From CAYREV01 sp964423345 (GTDB lineage: Bacteria; Bacteroidota; Rhodothermia; Balneolales; Balneolaceae): 64,000 bases of DNA. The stretch's first letter is position 1. The number at the start of each line of letters is the position of its first letter. Of the stretch, positions 26,591 to 35,635 are shown piece after piece. A program made the translations under genes and the position numbers. The DNA is taken from positions 28,812 to 92,811 of the forward strand of contig CAYREV010000008.1 of NCBI GenBank assembly GCA_964423345.1. The letters run 5' to 3'. A model generated the notes under the pieces. It did no database searches, was not told where the DNA came from, and was given only the letters and a program-made list of their open reading frames with translations.

Positions 26591-27586
26591 ATGGCTGAAA
26601 AGAAACGAGCAAAAATAACTGCAGTTGGACACTATTTGCCGGAAAACCGGCTGACCAACCACGATCTGGAGCAGATGGTGGAGACCAATGATGAATGGAT
26701 CCGCACCCGCACCGGTATCGAGGAGCGCAGAATTCTAAAGGATGACGATAAGGCAACAGCCTACATGGGGGCGGAAGCCGCCAAGGAGGTGCTTCAGCAG
26801 CGAGGTATTTCGGCAGATGAAATTGATATTATCATCACCGCCACGGTGACCCCCGACTATATGTTTCCCGCTACGGCATGCCTGATCCAGGAAAAGATCG
26901 GGGCCGGCAATGCGTACGGTTTTGACCTTTCGGCGGCCTGCTCCGGTTTCCTTTTTGCGCTCACTACGGGCAGCAATTTTATCGAATCGGGCAATGCCGA
27001 GAAAGTGCTTGTTATCGGGTCCGACAAGATGAGCTCTATTGTCGACTATACCGACCGCACCACCTGTATACTTTTCGGCGATGCCGCCGGAGCCGTTCTT
27101 CTGGAGGCTTCTGACGACGAGACCGGTATTATCGATTATGTGAACCATACGGAAGGCGATACCCAGAATGCCCTCTATCAGCATGCGGGCGGAAGCCTGA
27201 ACCCGGCCAGCCGGGAGACGGTAGAGAACGGGCAACATTTTGTCAGCCAGGAAGGACGTACGGTATTCAAGAAAGCGACCGTTGGTATGGCCGATGTATC
27301 CAGGGAAATTATGGAACGCAATAACCTCAGTGCCGACGATGTGGCATGGCTGGTTCCGCACCAGGCTAATTTGCGAATCATAGACGCCACGGCAAACAGG
27401 ATGGGGCTGGACAGCGAGAAAGTGATGGTCAATATTGACAAATACGGAAATACCACAGCGGCAACGATACCGCTGTGCCTGTACGACTGGAAGGATAAGC
27501 TGGATCACGGCGACAATTTAATCCTGGCGGCCTTTGGCGGTGGTTACACCTGGGGCGCCACCTATCTAAAATGGGGGATCAACTAA
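26591..27586 (+). CDS. fabH: Beta-ketoacyl-ACP synthase III (FabH)
   Basis: 331 residues, the initiating condensing enzyme of type II fatty-acid synthesis (acyl-CoA plus malonyl-ACP). The catalytic Cys is C117 in SAACSGF, the His is in VPHQANLRI and the Asn in KYGNTTAAT. All three catalytic residues are present. The stop TAA overlaps the fabD ATG in TAATG, indicating translational coupling. Confidence 0.97.
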   Translation: MAEKKRAKITAVGHYLPENRLTNHDLEQMVETNDEWIRTRTGIEERRILKDDDKATAYMGAEAAKEVLQQRGISADEIDIIITATVTPDYMFPATACLIQEKIGAGNAYGFDLSAACSGFLFALTTGSNFIESGNAEKVLVIGSDKMSSIVDYTDRTTCILFGDAAGAVLLEASDDETGIIDYVNHTEGDTQNALYQHAGGSLNPASRETVENGQHFVSQEGRTVFKKATVGMADVSREIMERNNLSADDVAWLVPHQANLRIIDATANRMGLDSEKVMVNIDKYGNTTAATIPLCLYDWKDKLDHGDNLILAAFGGGYTWGATYLKWGIN

Positions 27587-28473
27587 TGAAGACAGCGTAT
27601 CTGTTTCCCGGGCAGGGATCACAATCTGTGGGTATGGGAAAGGATCATTATGAATCCTCCGATGTTTTTGCCCGCTATGCAGACCAAGCCAATGAGATCC
27701 TTGGCCTGGACCTTAAGAAGATCATCTTTGAGGGTCCGGAAGAGATTCTGAAGCAAACGGAATATACTCAACCGGCTATTTTCCTGCATTCTGTGGCCCT
27801 TTTTAAGACCCTGGACGCACGGCCCGACATGGTGGCCGGGCATAGCCTGGGAGAGTTTTCGGCCCTGGTGGCGTGCGGTGCGGTAGAATTTGCAGACGCT
27901 CTTCTCACTGTCCGCTCACGCGGCAAGCTGATGCAGAAAGCGGGCGTTGAACATCCCGGTACCATGGCCGCAATCATTGGGATGGAGGATGTTGAGGTTG
28001 AGAAGGTTTGCAAACAGGCCCGACAGGAAACCCAAAGGGAAGTGGTGGCCGCCAACTACAACTGCCCGGGACAGCTGGTTATTTCGGGAGATGTTACGGC
28101 GGTGGAAAAAGCGGTGGATTTAGCCAGGGAAAACGGCTGCCGGTTGGCCAAGGTGCTGCCGGTAAGCGGGGCTTTTCACTCGGCCCTGATGCAGCCTGCT
28201 TACGAGGGACTTAAAGAGGAGCTGGAGAACCTGGTAATTAGCGAAGCCGGCTGCCCGCTGTATTCAAACTACACGGCGAAACCCACTACCGATCCGGATA
28301 CGATCCGCACCAACCTGCTCAACCAACTGCTTAATCCGGTACGCTGGACACAAACCCTGCGGAATATGAGGGAGGATGGAGCAGGTCGGTTCGTTGAAGT
28401 AGGCCCGGGAAAGGTTTTGCAGGGACTGGTTAAAAGAACCCTCGATGAGGCGGAAATTAAAGGTTATCAATAA
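27586..28473 (+). CDS. fabD: Malonyl-CoA:ACP transacylase (FabD)
   Basis: 295 residues from ATG 27586 (MKTAYLFPGQGSQ), which shares one base with the fabH stop codon. It has the FPGQGSQ oxyanion loop and the nucleophile Ser87 in GHSLGE, with the partner His in GAFHS. It loads malonyl groups onto ACP for FabH and FabF. It is followed by fabG after 12 bases. Confidence 0.97.
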   Translation: MKTAYLFPGQGSQSVGMGKDHYESSDVFARYADQANEILGLDLKKIIFEGPEEILKQTEYTQPAIFLHSVALFKTLDARPDMVAGHSLGEFSALVACGAVEFADALLTVRSRGKLMQKAGVEHPGTMAAIIGMEDVEVEKVCKQARQETQREVVAANYNCPGQLVISGDVTAVEKAVDLARENGCRLAKVLPVSGAFHSALMQPAYEGLKEELENLVISEAGCPLYSNYTAKPTTDPDTIRTNLLNQLLNPVRWTQTLRNMREDGAGRFVEVGPGKVLQGLVKRTLDEAEIKGYQ

Positions 28474-28485
28474 ACGTATACCATT

Positions 28486-29235
28486 ATGGCTTTGGAACTA
28501 AAAGGAAAAACAGCAGTAGTAACCGGTGGAAGCCGGGGCATTGGCAGGGCTATTGCCCTGCGCCTCGCCAAACAGGGGGTGGATGTTGCTATCACCTATG
28601 CACGGTCTGAAGAGGCGGCCAATGAGGTAAAGGCGGAAATGGAAGAGATGGGGCGGAAAGCCAAGGCCCTGCAGGCTGATGCGGTAAAATTTGAGAAGGC
28701 TGAAGCGGTGATACAGGAAGTGGTCGACGACTGGGGTAAACTCGATATTCTTGTTAACAATGCAGGTATCACCCGCGACAATCTGATTTTGAGGATGAGC
28801 GAGGAGCAGTGGGACCAGGTGCTTGATACCAATTTAAAAAGCGTCTTTAACTACAGCAAGGCTGCGGCCAAGCCGATGATGAGAAACCGGGGCGGGTCGG
28901 TGATCAATATAAGCTCCGTAGTGGGTATCAACGGCAATGCCGGCCAAAGCAACTACGCTGCTTCCAAGGCCGGTATTATAGGATTCACCAAATCCTATGC
29001 CAAAGAACTTGCATCCAGAAATATCCGGGCAAATGTAATTGCACCCGGTTATATACTGACCGAAATGACGGGCGAACTGGACGAGAAGATACTTGATGAG
29101 ATTAAAGCTGAAACACCGCTTGGACGGGCCGGCGACGCTGAAGAGGTTGCCGACGCCGTTTTATTCCTTGCATCGGATCTCAGCAGCTATATCACCGGTG
29201 AGGTGATGCGTGTGGATGGCGGAATGGCTATATAG
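28486..29235 (+). CDS. fabG: 3-oxoacyl-ACP reductase FabG
   Basis: 249 residues, a classical short-chain dehydrogenase. NADPH-binding TGGSRGIG (14-21), NNAG (91-94), catalytic Ser near NISS and YxxxK with Tyr157 and Lys161. It reduces beta-ketoacyl-ACP in each elongation cycle. A 186-base spacer separates it from acpP and may hold a promoter for the highly expressed acpP; no full-consensus box was found there. Confidence 0.96.
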   Translation: MALELKGKTAVVTGGSRGIGRAIALRLAKQGVDVAITYARSEEAANEVKAEMEEMGRKAKALQADAVKFEKAEAVIQEVVDDWGKLDILVNNAGITRDNLILRMSEEQWDQVLDTNLKSVFNYSKAAAKPMMRNRGGSVINISSVVGINGNAGQSNYAASKAGIIGFTKSYAKELASRNIRANVIAPGYILTEMTGELDEKILDEIKAETPLGRAGDAEEVADAVLFLASDLSSYITGEVMRVDGGMAI

Positions 29236-29421
29236 GCCATTTTTCCCATATGGAAACGATCGTTAAGTGCCGTCCGCTATTCAAAAGAACTGAAGGTGGA
29301 ACCCTTCGATTCTTAAAGTGTATTTTTAATACTAGAAATTGTATTTTCTGCCCATGTTGTTACATATTAGCAGATACTGTTTTCATTATTTCTAAACATA
29401 AATCCGAATAAAACCACTATT

Positions 29422-29661
29422 ATGTCACAAGACGTCGAAGCTAAAGTAAAATCCATTATCGTTGACAAATTAGGAGTTGACGAATCAGAAGTAACCCACG
29501 AAGCCAACTTCACCAACGACCTTGGTGCTGATTCACTCGACACTGTTGAGTTGATCATGGAATTCGAAAAGGAATTCGATCTGAGCATTCCCGACGAAGA
29601 TGCTGAAAACATTGCTACCGTTGGTGATGCCGTTGAATATCTACAGGACAAAGTTTCCTAA
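29422..29661 (+). CDS. acpP: Acyl carrier protein
   Basis: 79 residues, strongly acidic. The phosphopantetheine attachment site is Ser38 in GADSLDTVE. It is the carrier for all acyl intermediates in fatty-acid synthesis. It is followed by fabF after 27 bases, the usual order. Codons here are more biased than in its neighbours (for example repeated GAC/GAA), as expected for an abundant protein. Confidence 0.98.
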   Translation: MSQDVEAKVKSIIVDKLGVDESEVTHEANFTNDLGADSLDTVELIMEFEKEFDLSIPDEDAENIATVGDAVEYLQDKVS

Positions 29662-29688
29662 ATAAAGTTTATACTTTAACTATTTAGC

Positions 29689-30933
29689 ATGTCTAAACGC
29701 AGAGTAGTCGTTACCGGAATAGGTGCCCTTACCCCTATAGGTAAGACTGCACCGGAATTCTGGAATGGTCTCATATCCGGGAAAAGTGGTGCAAGGCCCA
29801 TCGAGCACTTCGATACCACGGATTTTCCGACAAAATTTGCGGCCCAGATCGATGGCTACGACGAGCTGAATTACTTTGATCGTAAAGAAGCCCGTCGGCT
29901 GGACAAGGTAGCCCAGTATGCATTGATTGCGGCCGAAGAATCTATTGAAGACAGCGATATAGACCTGGATTCGGTAGATAAAGACCGCGTAGCCGTAATA
30001 GTCGGGACGGGTATAGGAGGCATGATCACTTTCTACGACCAGTCGATCTCATTTCATGAGCACGGTCCCCGGGGTGTTTCACCGTTCTTTATTCCCATGC
30101 TGATTCCGGACATGCTTGCAGGCCAGATCTCCATCAAATATGGATTCAAGGGACCCAATTTCTGTGCCGTATCGGCATGTGCAACCGGGTCACACAATAT
30201 CGGGCTTGCATACGACTCTATCCGGCAGGGACAATGTGAAATGGCAATCTCCGGAGGATCCGAAGCGCCGGTTACTAAAATAGGCGTAGCGGGCTTCAAT
30301 TCGATGAAGGCCATGTCTACCCGTAACGACTCGCCCGAAACCGCCTCTCGGCCATTTGACAAAACCAGAGATGGTTTTGTACTGGGAGAAGGGTCCGGAA
30401 TTCTGGTGCTCGAGGAGCTGGAGCATGCCAAAGCCAGGGATGCTCGAATCTATGCCGAAATAGCGGGATACGGTTTTTCTGCCGACGCCCACCATATTAC
30501 GGCACCCGACCCGGACGGGGAAGGGGTAAAGCTTGCCATGAACCGGGCACTGGAGGCTGCCGAAATCGAGGCCGATAGGATGGATCATATCAATATGCAT
30601 GGCACCTCGACACCGCTTGGCGATGTGGCCGAGAGCAATACCATTAAGAAGGTGTTCGGAGATCATGCCTATGAGATGAACATGAATTCCACCAAGTCGA
30701 TGACGGGACATACCCTGGGGGCTGCAGGTGCTATCGAAGCGCTGGCAACCCTGCTGGCTGTCTATCACGGTACGGTTCCGCCAACGATCAACCTTCAGAA
30801 TCCGGACCCGGAGTGCGATTTGAACTATACACCCAACGAAGCTGAAGTACGTGATGTTCGATATGCCATGAACAACGCATTTGGTTTCGGGGGACACAAC
30901 ACGGCGCTTATATTCAAGAAATACGAAGAATAA
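29689..30933 (+). CDS. fabF: Beta-ketoacyl-ACP synthase II (FabF)
   Basis: 414 residues, the elongating condensing enzyme. The catalytic Cys is C164 in VSACATGSH; the two histidines are in MHGTSTPLGD and GHTLGAAGA, with Lys in NSTKSMTGH. The C-terminal FGFGGHN loop is typical. It condenses malonyl-ACP with acyl-ACP. rnc begins 3 bases after its stop. Confidence 0.97.
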   Translation: MSKRRVVVTGIGALTPIGKTAPEFWNGLISGKSGARPIEHFDTTDFPTKFAAQIDGYDELNYFDRKEARRLDKVAQYALIAAEESIEDSDIDLDSVDKDRVAVIVGTGIGGMITFYDQSISFHEHGPRGVSPFFIPMLIPDMLAGQISIKYGFKGPNFCAVSACATGSHNIGLAYDSIRQGQCEMAISGGSEAPVTKIGVAGFNSMKAMSTRNDSPETASRPFDKTRDGFVLGEGSGILVLEELEHAKARDARIYAEIAGYGFSADAHHITAPDPDGEGVKLAMNRALEAAEIEADRMDHINMHGTSTPLGDVAESNTIKKVFGDHAYEMNMNSTKSMTGHTLGAAGAIEALATLLAVYHGTVPPTINLQNPDPECDLNYTPNEAEVRDVRYAMNNAFGFGGHNTALIFKKYEE

Positions 30934-30936
30934 TCC

Positions 30937-31707
30937 GTGCCGATGTTCGACAAACTCAGGGCATATTTTAATACACATTCTGAGCTTCCTCCTAAACATC
31001 AAGAACGGATTGAGAGACTTCAAAGGATTATCGATTCCAATATCGATAATCCTTTTTTATATATACGGGCGCTCCGCCATCGATCCATACTTGCCGATGA
31101 TAACTTCAGCGATACCGATTCCTACGAACGGCTGGAGTTTCTCGGCGATGCGGTATTGGATCTGATTATTACAGAGATAATCTTCGAAAAATACCCGAAA
31201 GAAAATGAAGGATTCCTGACCAAGCTAAGGGCAAATCTGGTCAAGGGTGACTCCCTTGCAGAATATGCCCGATCCCTGGATATCAGCTCCCTGCTTGTAC
31301 TGGGCGAGCGAGCCAGGGGACAGGGGATCGAGTTTTCCAAAAGTGTGCTGGCAGATGTGTTTGAGTCTCTTATAGGGGCTATCTACCTGGATGCCGGCTA
31401 TGAATCGGCTGCCCGTTTTGTAAAAAACATCATCGAAGAACAGACGGATTTTCAAGACCTTACCGAAACAATGGACAATTACAAGAGCCTTCTTCTGGAA
31501 TTTGCCCAGGCTCACAAGCTGACCATACCCAGGTATGAGGTGGTTGAGGAGACCGGCCCCGGGCATGACAAGACATTTCTCGTTAAGGTGGTGGTCGACG
31601 ATCGTGATATGGGTACCGGTAAAGGAAAAAGCAAAAAAGAAGCTGAGCAACGTGCAGCCAAGGCAGCCCTGGACAGTCTTGAAGACAAAGAGGAAAAGCA
31701 GGATTAA
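30937..31707 (+). CDS. rnc: Ribonuclease III
   Basis: 256 residues. The signature ERLEFLGDAVLDL contains the metal-binding Glu/Asp residues, with a second acidic site at DVFESLIGAIYLD, and a C-terminal double-stranded RNA-binding domain (GKGKSKKEAEQRAAKAAL). It processes rRNA precursors and structured mRNA. The start may be GTG at 30937 or ATG at 30943, two codons later. Its TAA overlaps the convergent dnaB stop by 4 bases. Confidence 0.95.
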   Translation: MPMFDKLRAYFNTHSELPPKHQERIERLQRIIDSNIDNPFLYIRALRHRSILADDNFSDTDSYERLEFLGDAVLDLIITEIIFEKYPKENEGFLTKLRANLVKGDSLAEYARSLDISSLLVLGERARGQGIEFSKSVLADVFESLIGAIYLDAGYESAARFVKNIIEEQTDFQDLTETMDNYKSLLLEFAQAHKLTIPRYEVVEETGPGHDKTFLVKVVVDDRDMGTGKGKSKKEAEQRAAKAALDSLEDKEEKQD

Positions 31708-33230
31708 AAAGGTGCGTCCTTATCCTCGTCGGGACCGCCCGGATCATGCCCCATCGGAGGGGAAGAGGACTCGCCATTACCTGAATGTTCGTCCTGCGAT
31801 TGATCAAAGGGTTCCGGGCTGGCTGATGTAAGGTTTTCAAATCGAGCATAGTCCTTCACGAAATACATGGTTTTTACGCCGGTAGGACCATTTCTCTGCT
31901 TGCCTACAATGACTTCGGCCAGGCCGGCGGTCGACTGTCCCTCGGGAGTGGTCTTGATTCCGTAGTATTCGGGCCGGTAGAGAAAGCAAACCACATCGGC
32001 ATCCTGCTCAATGGAGCCGGACTCGCGGAGGTCGCTGAGCTGGGGACGCTTGTCACCGCCCCTCGTTTCAACCGCCCGGCTGAGCTGTGAGAGGGCTATG
32101 ACCGGTACGTTCAGCTCTTTAGCCAGCGCTTTGAGTCCCCGTGATATGGTGGCAATTTCCTGTTCGCGGTTACCTGCCTCCCGGCTGTTGGATGACATAA
32201 GCTGCAGATAGTCGACTACAACCATGCCGATGTCATGCTCACTTTTAAGCCGGCGTGCCTTGGTCCGCAGTTCCATAATACTCAGTCCGGGAGTGTCGTC
32301 TACAAAAATATTGGCGGTGAAAAGGCGTCCGGCTGCATCGATCAGCCTCTTGAACTCCTCATCATTTAACTGGCCCGACCGGGCTGACTGGGCATTGATA
32401 CGCCCCTCCATTGTCAGCAGGCGTTGGACCAGAGACTGGTCCGACATCTCCAGGCTGAAAATAGCAACTTTGGTTCTGAGTTTCGGGTCCTGATGCAGGG
32501 CGGCGTTACGCGCAGTGGTCAGAACGAAGGCGGTTTTACCCATGGAGGGACGGGCTGCGATGACAATCATGTCGCCATTCTGCCAACCCGCTGTCATCTC
32601 ATCGATAGACAGCCCCGTGGGAACGCCGGTAATGCCTCCCTGTTTGCCCCGGATATCTTCCAGATAGGAGAGTGTGTCCTTTAGGACGTCACCTATGGGT
32701 TTAGCCTGGGAGCGGTGTTTGGCATTAGCAAGGTCAAATACTTTTTGTTCGGCACGGTCCAGCACGTCATAGGGATCGGAAGAACTGTCGTATGCCTCCT
32801 GTATAATTTCAGTACAGCCCAGGATAAGATTTCGTTTGGTGGCTTTCTCGGCAATAATCTGGGCATGGTAATCGATATTTGCGGCCGAGCTGACCGATCG
32901 CGTCAATTCCGACAGGTAGCCGGCTCCTCCACAGGCGTCCAGCAGTTCCTTGTCCCTCAGCTCATTTTCAACGGTAAGAAGGTCAAGGGGATTATCACGT
33001 TCATAAAGGCTGTGCAGGACTTCGAAAATGTGGCGATGAGCCGGCTTGTAAAAGTCATCGGGCGAAAGCATTTGAAGAGCAACGGTGGCGGCTTCATGTT
33101 CAATCAGCATGGCGCCGAGCACGGCTTCTTCTACTTCGGTAGCCTGAGGGGGAACTCTCCCTTCCTGTTCCAGAATCTTTAAATCCGACTTATTTTTCTT
33201 TTTATAATTAGAACTGTTTTGTGCTGCCAT
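31704..33230 (-). CDS. dnaB: Replicative DNA helicase DnaB
   Basis: 508 residues. The N-terminal domain (VPPQATEVEEAVLGAMLIE) is followed by a RecA-like ATPase with Walker A ARPSMGKTAF, Walker B VVVDYLQLM and an arginine-finger region (KQRNGPTG). The hexamer unwinds DNA at the fork. No intein is present. The tail from about residue 475 is Ser/Asp/Gly-rich and probably disordered. The gene is convergent with rnc, sharing 4 bases. Confidence 0.97.
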   Translation of the reverse strand: MAAQNSSNYKKKNKSDLKILEQEGRVPPQATEVEEAVLGAMLIEHEAATVALQMLSPDDFYKPAHRHIFEVLHSLYERDNPLDLLTVENELRDKELLDACGGAGYLSELTRSVSSAANIDYHAQIIAEKATKRNLILGCTEIIQEAYDSSSDPYDVLDRAEQKVFDLANAKHRSQAKPIGDVLKDTLSYLEDIRGKQGGITGVPTGLSIDEMTAGWQNGDMIVIAARPSMGKTAFVLTTARNAALHQDPKLRTKVAIFSLEMSDQSLVQRLLTMEGRINAQSARSGQLNDEEFKRLIDAAGRLFTANIFVDDTPGLSIMELRTKARRLKSEHDIGMVVVDYLQLMSSNSREAGNREQEIATISRGLKALAKELNVPVIALSQLSRAVETRGGDKRPQLSDLRESGSIEQDADVVCFLYRPEYYGIKTTPEGQSTAGLAEVIVGKQRNGPTGVKTMYFVKDYARFENLTSASPEPFDQSQDEHSGNGESSSPPMGHDPGGPDEDKDAPF

Positions 33231-33369
33231 GAATGACTCTGATCTTTAAAACAATAACGAATCCCGGTTAACTCCTTTTCCCCTATGAAAGGCGTTCTTG
33301 AAAGGAATAGAAAACGAATAAGTAGTATAATAAAAGCTGATCTTTTAACGAAGTAAAAAAACAGATACC

Positions 33370-34203
33370 TCAGGCATTTTCCGTCAACTGATCGTATCGT
33401 TTCCTCAGTTTTTGTATGTCTTCCCAGGTAGGGCGCTTCCATTTCGGATGGCGCAGAAGGGCGGCGGGGTGATAGGTGGCCATCAACTCATATTTACCCC
33501 GGAAGGTGTGGAAGGTCCCCCGCATACTGCTGAGCGAACCGTCCTGGTCGAGAAGCGTTTGTGCGGATACCTTGCCCAGACAGAGAATCAGCTTGGGATC
33601 GATGAGGTCTATCTGCCTCAGTAGAAAGGGAAGGCTTTTTTTGCGTTCCTCCGGCAGGGGGTTTCGGTTGTTGGGAGGCCGGTGTTTCAGAATATTGGCT
33701 ATGTAGACATCCCCGCGCTCGAATTGTATGGCATTCAATATCTTATTGAGCAGTTGTCCCGCAGCACCGACAAAGGGTTCGCCCTGCCGATCTTCTTCGG
33801 CACCGGGCGCCTCGCCCACAAGCATCAGGTCAGCATCCGGCTTGCCCACGCCGAATACCAGATTGGTGTTGTCGAGATCGGTTTTAAGGACCTCGGCACG
33901 GGCGCAAAGCTCGTGCAGTTCCCCCAGTGTGTTGCAGGATCCAATCTTTTGATATATGGCCGGAGTTTGGCCCTGTTCAAACAGCCCTTCCTGTAAGTCG
34001 GTGGCAGCTGCCGTCCCCGTTTCTTCTTCACCGTCGTCCACCTCTTTTTCCGAACCGGTATCGGAAGAGGTGGGGGCGTCCTGCTGAGATTCATCACGGC
34101 CTTGCGGGGAAGAGCCGGAAAAATCGCCATACAGTTCCCGTTCCTTGCGAATAAAATGTATAAGGTCGTCGATCAGCTCCGACGGATTTCGTTTTCCCAT
34201 CAT
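33370..34203 (-). CDS. Uracil-DNA glycosylase family protein (family 4-like)
   Basis: 277 residues. Catalytic motif GEAPGAEEDRQGEPFVGAAG (about 120-139) and the C-terminal HPAALLRHP define the family 4/5 uracil-DNA glycosylases, which excise uracil from DNA. An acidic, low-complexity N-terminal linker (about 28-80) is unusual in length. Family 4 enzymes carry a 4Fe-4S cluster; here I see C90, C100 and C198, but the usual second Cys of the CxxC pair and the one before PFLL (now Ser180) seem missing. Two ATGs are adjacent at 34203 and 34200. It lies 8 bases after mtaB, probably in one operon. Confidence 0.8.
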   Translation of the reverse strand: MMGKRNPSELIDDLIHFIRKERELYGDFSGSSPQGRDESQQDAPTSSDTGSEKEVDDGEEETGTAAATDLQEGLFEQGQTPAIYQKIGSCNTLGELHELCARAEVLKTDLDNTNLVFGVGKPDADLMLVGEAPGAEEDRQGEPFVGAAGQLLNKILNAIQFERGDVYIANILKHRPPNNRNPLPEERKKSLPFLLRQIDLIDPKLILCLGKVSAQTLLDQDGSLSSMRGTFHTFRGKYELMATYHPAALLRHPKWKRPTWEDIQKLRKRYDQLTENA

Positions 34204-34211
34204 CTTAATTT

Positions 34212-35543
34212 TTAACCTACCAGTTCGGCAATAATCCTTTCCTCTTGTTTGGCTTCTTCGGTAAGTGTGCCAATCATATAGTCGCCTTTGGCCCGCTCTC
34301 CCAGGCGGACCGGTATGATTTTATTTTCATAGTGCGGGTTGGCCGGTATTCCCACACGTATATAGTTGTCGGTCCAACCGTACATGATATCTCCTTTGGG
34401 TTCTTCAAAAAGCACCGGCCTTACCTTCCCTGTATATCGGCTATCAAAATTGAATCGTTTTTTCCTGGACAAGCGCCTCAGCTTATGCGTACGCTGCTTT
34501 CGTATATTATCCTGTACTACAGGCTCGATATTCAGGGCGTGGGTGTCGGGTCGTTCCGAATAGGTAAAGACGTGCAGGTAGGATACCGGAAGGCTGTCAA
34601 TGAAATCAAACGATTCACGGAACAGTTCTTCGGTTTCACCGGGGTGGCCGGTGATGACATCCACACCGATGGCAGCATCGGGCATAAGTTTCTTAATGAG
34701 CTCGACACGCTCGCGATAAAGCCCCGATTGATAGCGGCGGCGCATCAGTCCCAGCATCTTGTCACTGCCGCTTTGCAGGGGCATGTGAAAGTGGGGCTGT
34801 ATCTTGTTTGATTCTGCGGTATAATGAATCATCTCATCATGCATAAGGTTGGGCTCGACAGAAGAGAATCGTATGCGTTCAAGGCCATCCACCTTATCGA
34901 GTGCACGGATAAGCATGAAAAAGTCCTCGTCGGTACCGCGTCCGAAGTCACCCGCATTGACGCCGGTTACCACAATTTCCCTGAAGCCGTCTTCCACCAG
35001 GTGCCGGGCATTTTGAACTACGGTGGCTATCTGCGGACTACGACTCTTCCCGCGGGCCATGGGGATGGTGCAAAATGAGCAGTTATAGCTGCAGCCGTCC
35101 TGGACTTTCAGAAAGGCGCGCGTGCGGTCGTCGGCCGAAAAGGCATTGTGAAAATCCACCGCCTCGTTGACATCGGAGTTGAATACCATCGGCTCCGACC
35201 GTTTTTCAAAGTCGTCAAAAAGGTTGAGTAGGTTGAATTTGTTTTTCGCCCCAAGCACGGCATCGACCCCGTCGATATCGGCAATTTCATCCGGTTCCAG
35301 CTGTGCATAGCAACCGACCACAGCCACAAAAGCGTTTTCGTTTCTGCGCAAGGCGCGGCGTACGGTCTTGCGGCAGGTGCTGTTGGCACTCCGGGTAACC
35401 GAACAGGTATTGATTACATAGATGTCGGCTTCATTCTCAAAGTCGGTGATCTCATAGCCCTCCCGTTCGAAATCACGCTGGATGGTTAGCGTCTCCGAAT
35501 AGTTGAGCTTGCAGCCCAGTGTTGTAAGGGCGACACGTTTCAT
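34212..35543 (-). CDS. mtaB: tRNA t6A37 methylthiotransferase MtaB
   Basis: 443 residues. The N-terminal UPF0004 domain has the cluster cysteines in TLGCKLN, NTCSVT and VGCYAQ; the radical-SAM motif is CSYNCSFC; and a C-terminal TRAM-like RNA-binding domain follows. It adds a methylthio group to t6A37 of tRNAs decoding ANN codons. The TLGCKLNYSE start distinguishes MtaB from MiaB and RimO. It begins 47 bases downstream of the nuo terminator. Confidence 0.92.
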   Translation of the reverse strand: MKRVALTTLGCKLNYSETLTIQRDFEREGYEITDFENEADIYVINTCSVTRSANSTCRKTVRRALRRNENAFVAVVGCYAQLEPDEIADIDGVDAVLGAKNKFNLLNLFDDFEKRSEPMVFNSDVNEAVDFHNAFSADDRTRAFLKVQDGCSYNCSFCTIPMARGKSRSPQIATVVQNARHLVEDGFREIVVTGVNAGDFGRGTDEDFFMLIRALDKVDGLERIRFSSVEPNLMHDEMIHYTAESNKIQPHFHMPLQSGSDKMLGLMRRRYQSGLYRERVELIKKLMPDAAIGVDVITGHPGETEELFRESFDFIDSLPVSYLHVFTYSERPDTHALNIEPVVQDNIRKQRTHKLRRLSRKKRFNFDSRYTGKVRPVLFEEPKGDIMYGWTDNYIRVGIPANPHYENKIIPVRLGERAKGDYMIGTLTEEAKQEERIIAELVG

Positions 35544-35589
35544 GGGAGTGTAGGAGTTGAATATCGTTAACTGGCCAAAAGATAAGGAA

Positions 35590-35621
35590 AGAGGAGGGAA
35601 GTTAGAAAATTCCGCTCCTCT
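35590..35621 (-). terminator. Rho-independent terminator of the nuoA-H operon
   Basis: AGAGGAG (35590-35596) with GGAA pairs CTCCTCT (35615-35621) with TTCC, forming an 11-bp stem with one bulged base and a 9-base loop. On the minus strand it is followed by TTCCTTATCTTTT. It lies 15 bases after the nuoH stop and before mtaB. Confidence 0.75.
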
Positions 35622-35635
35622 AATAGTATCCGGAA

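Noticed and set aside
30190..31023. A 277-codon minus-strand frame across fabF and rnc
   Set aside because: Shadow frame crossing two real plus-strand genes; no domain recognised.
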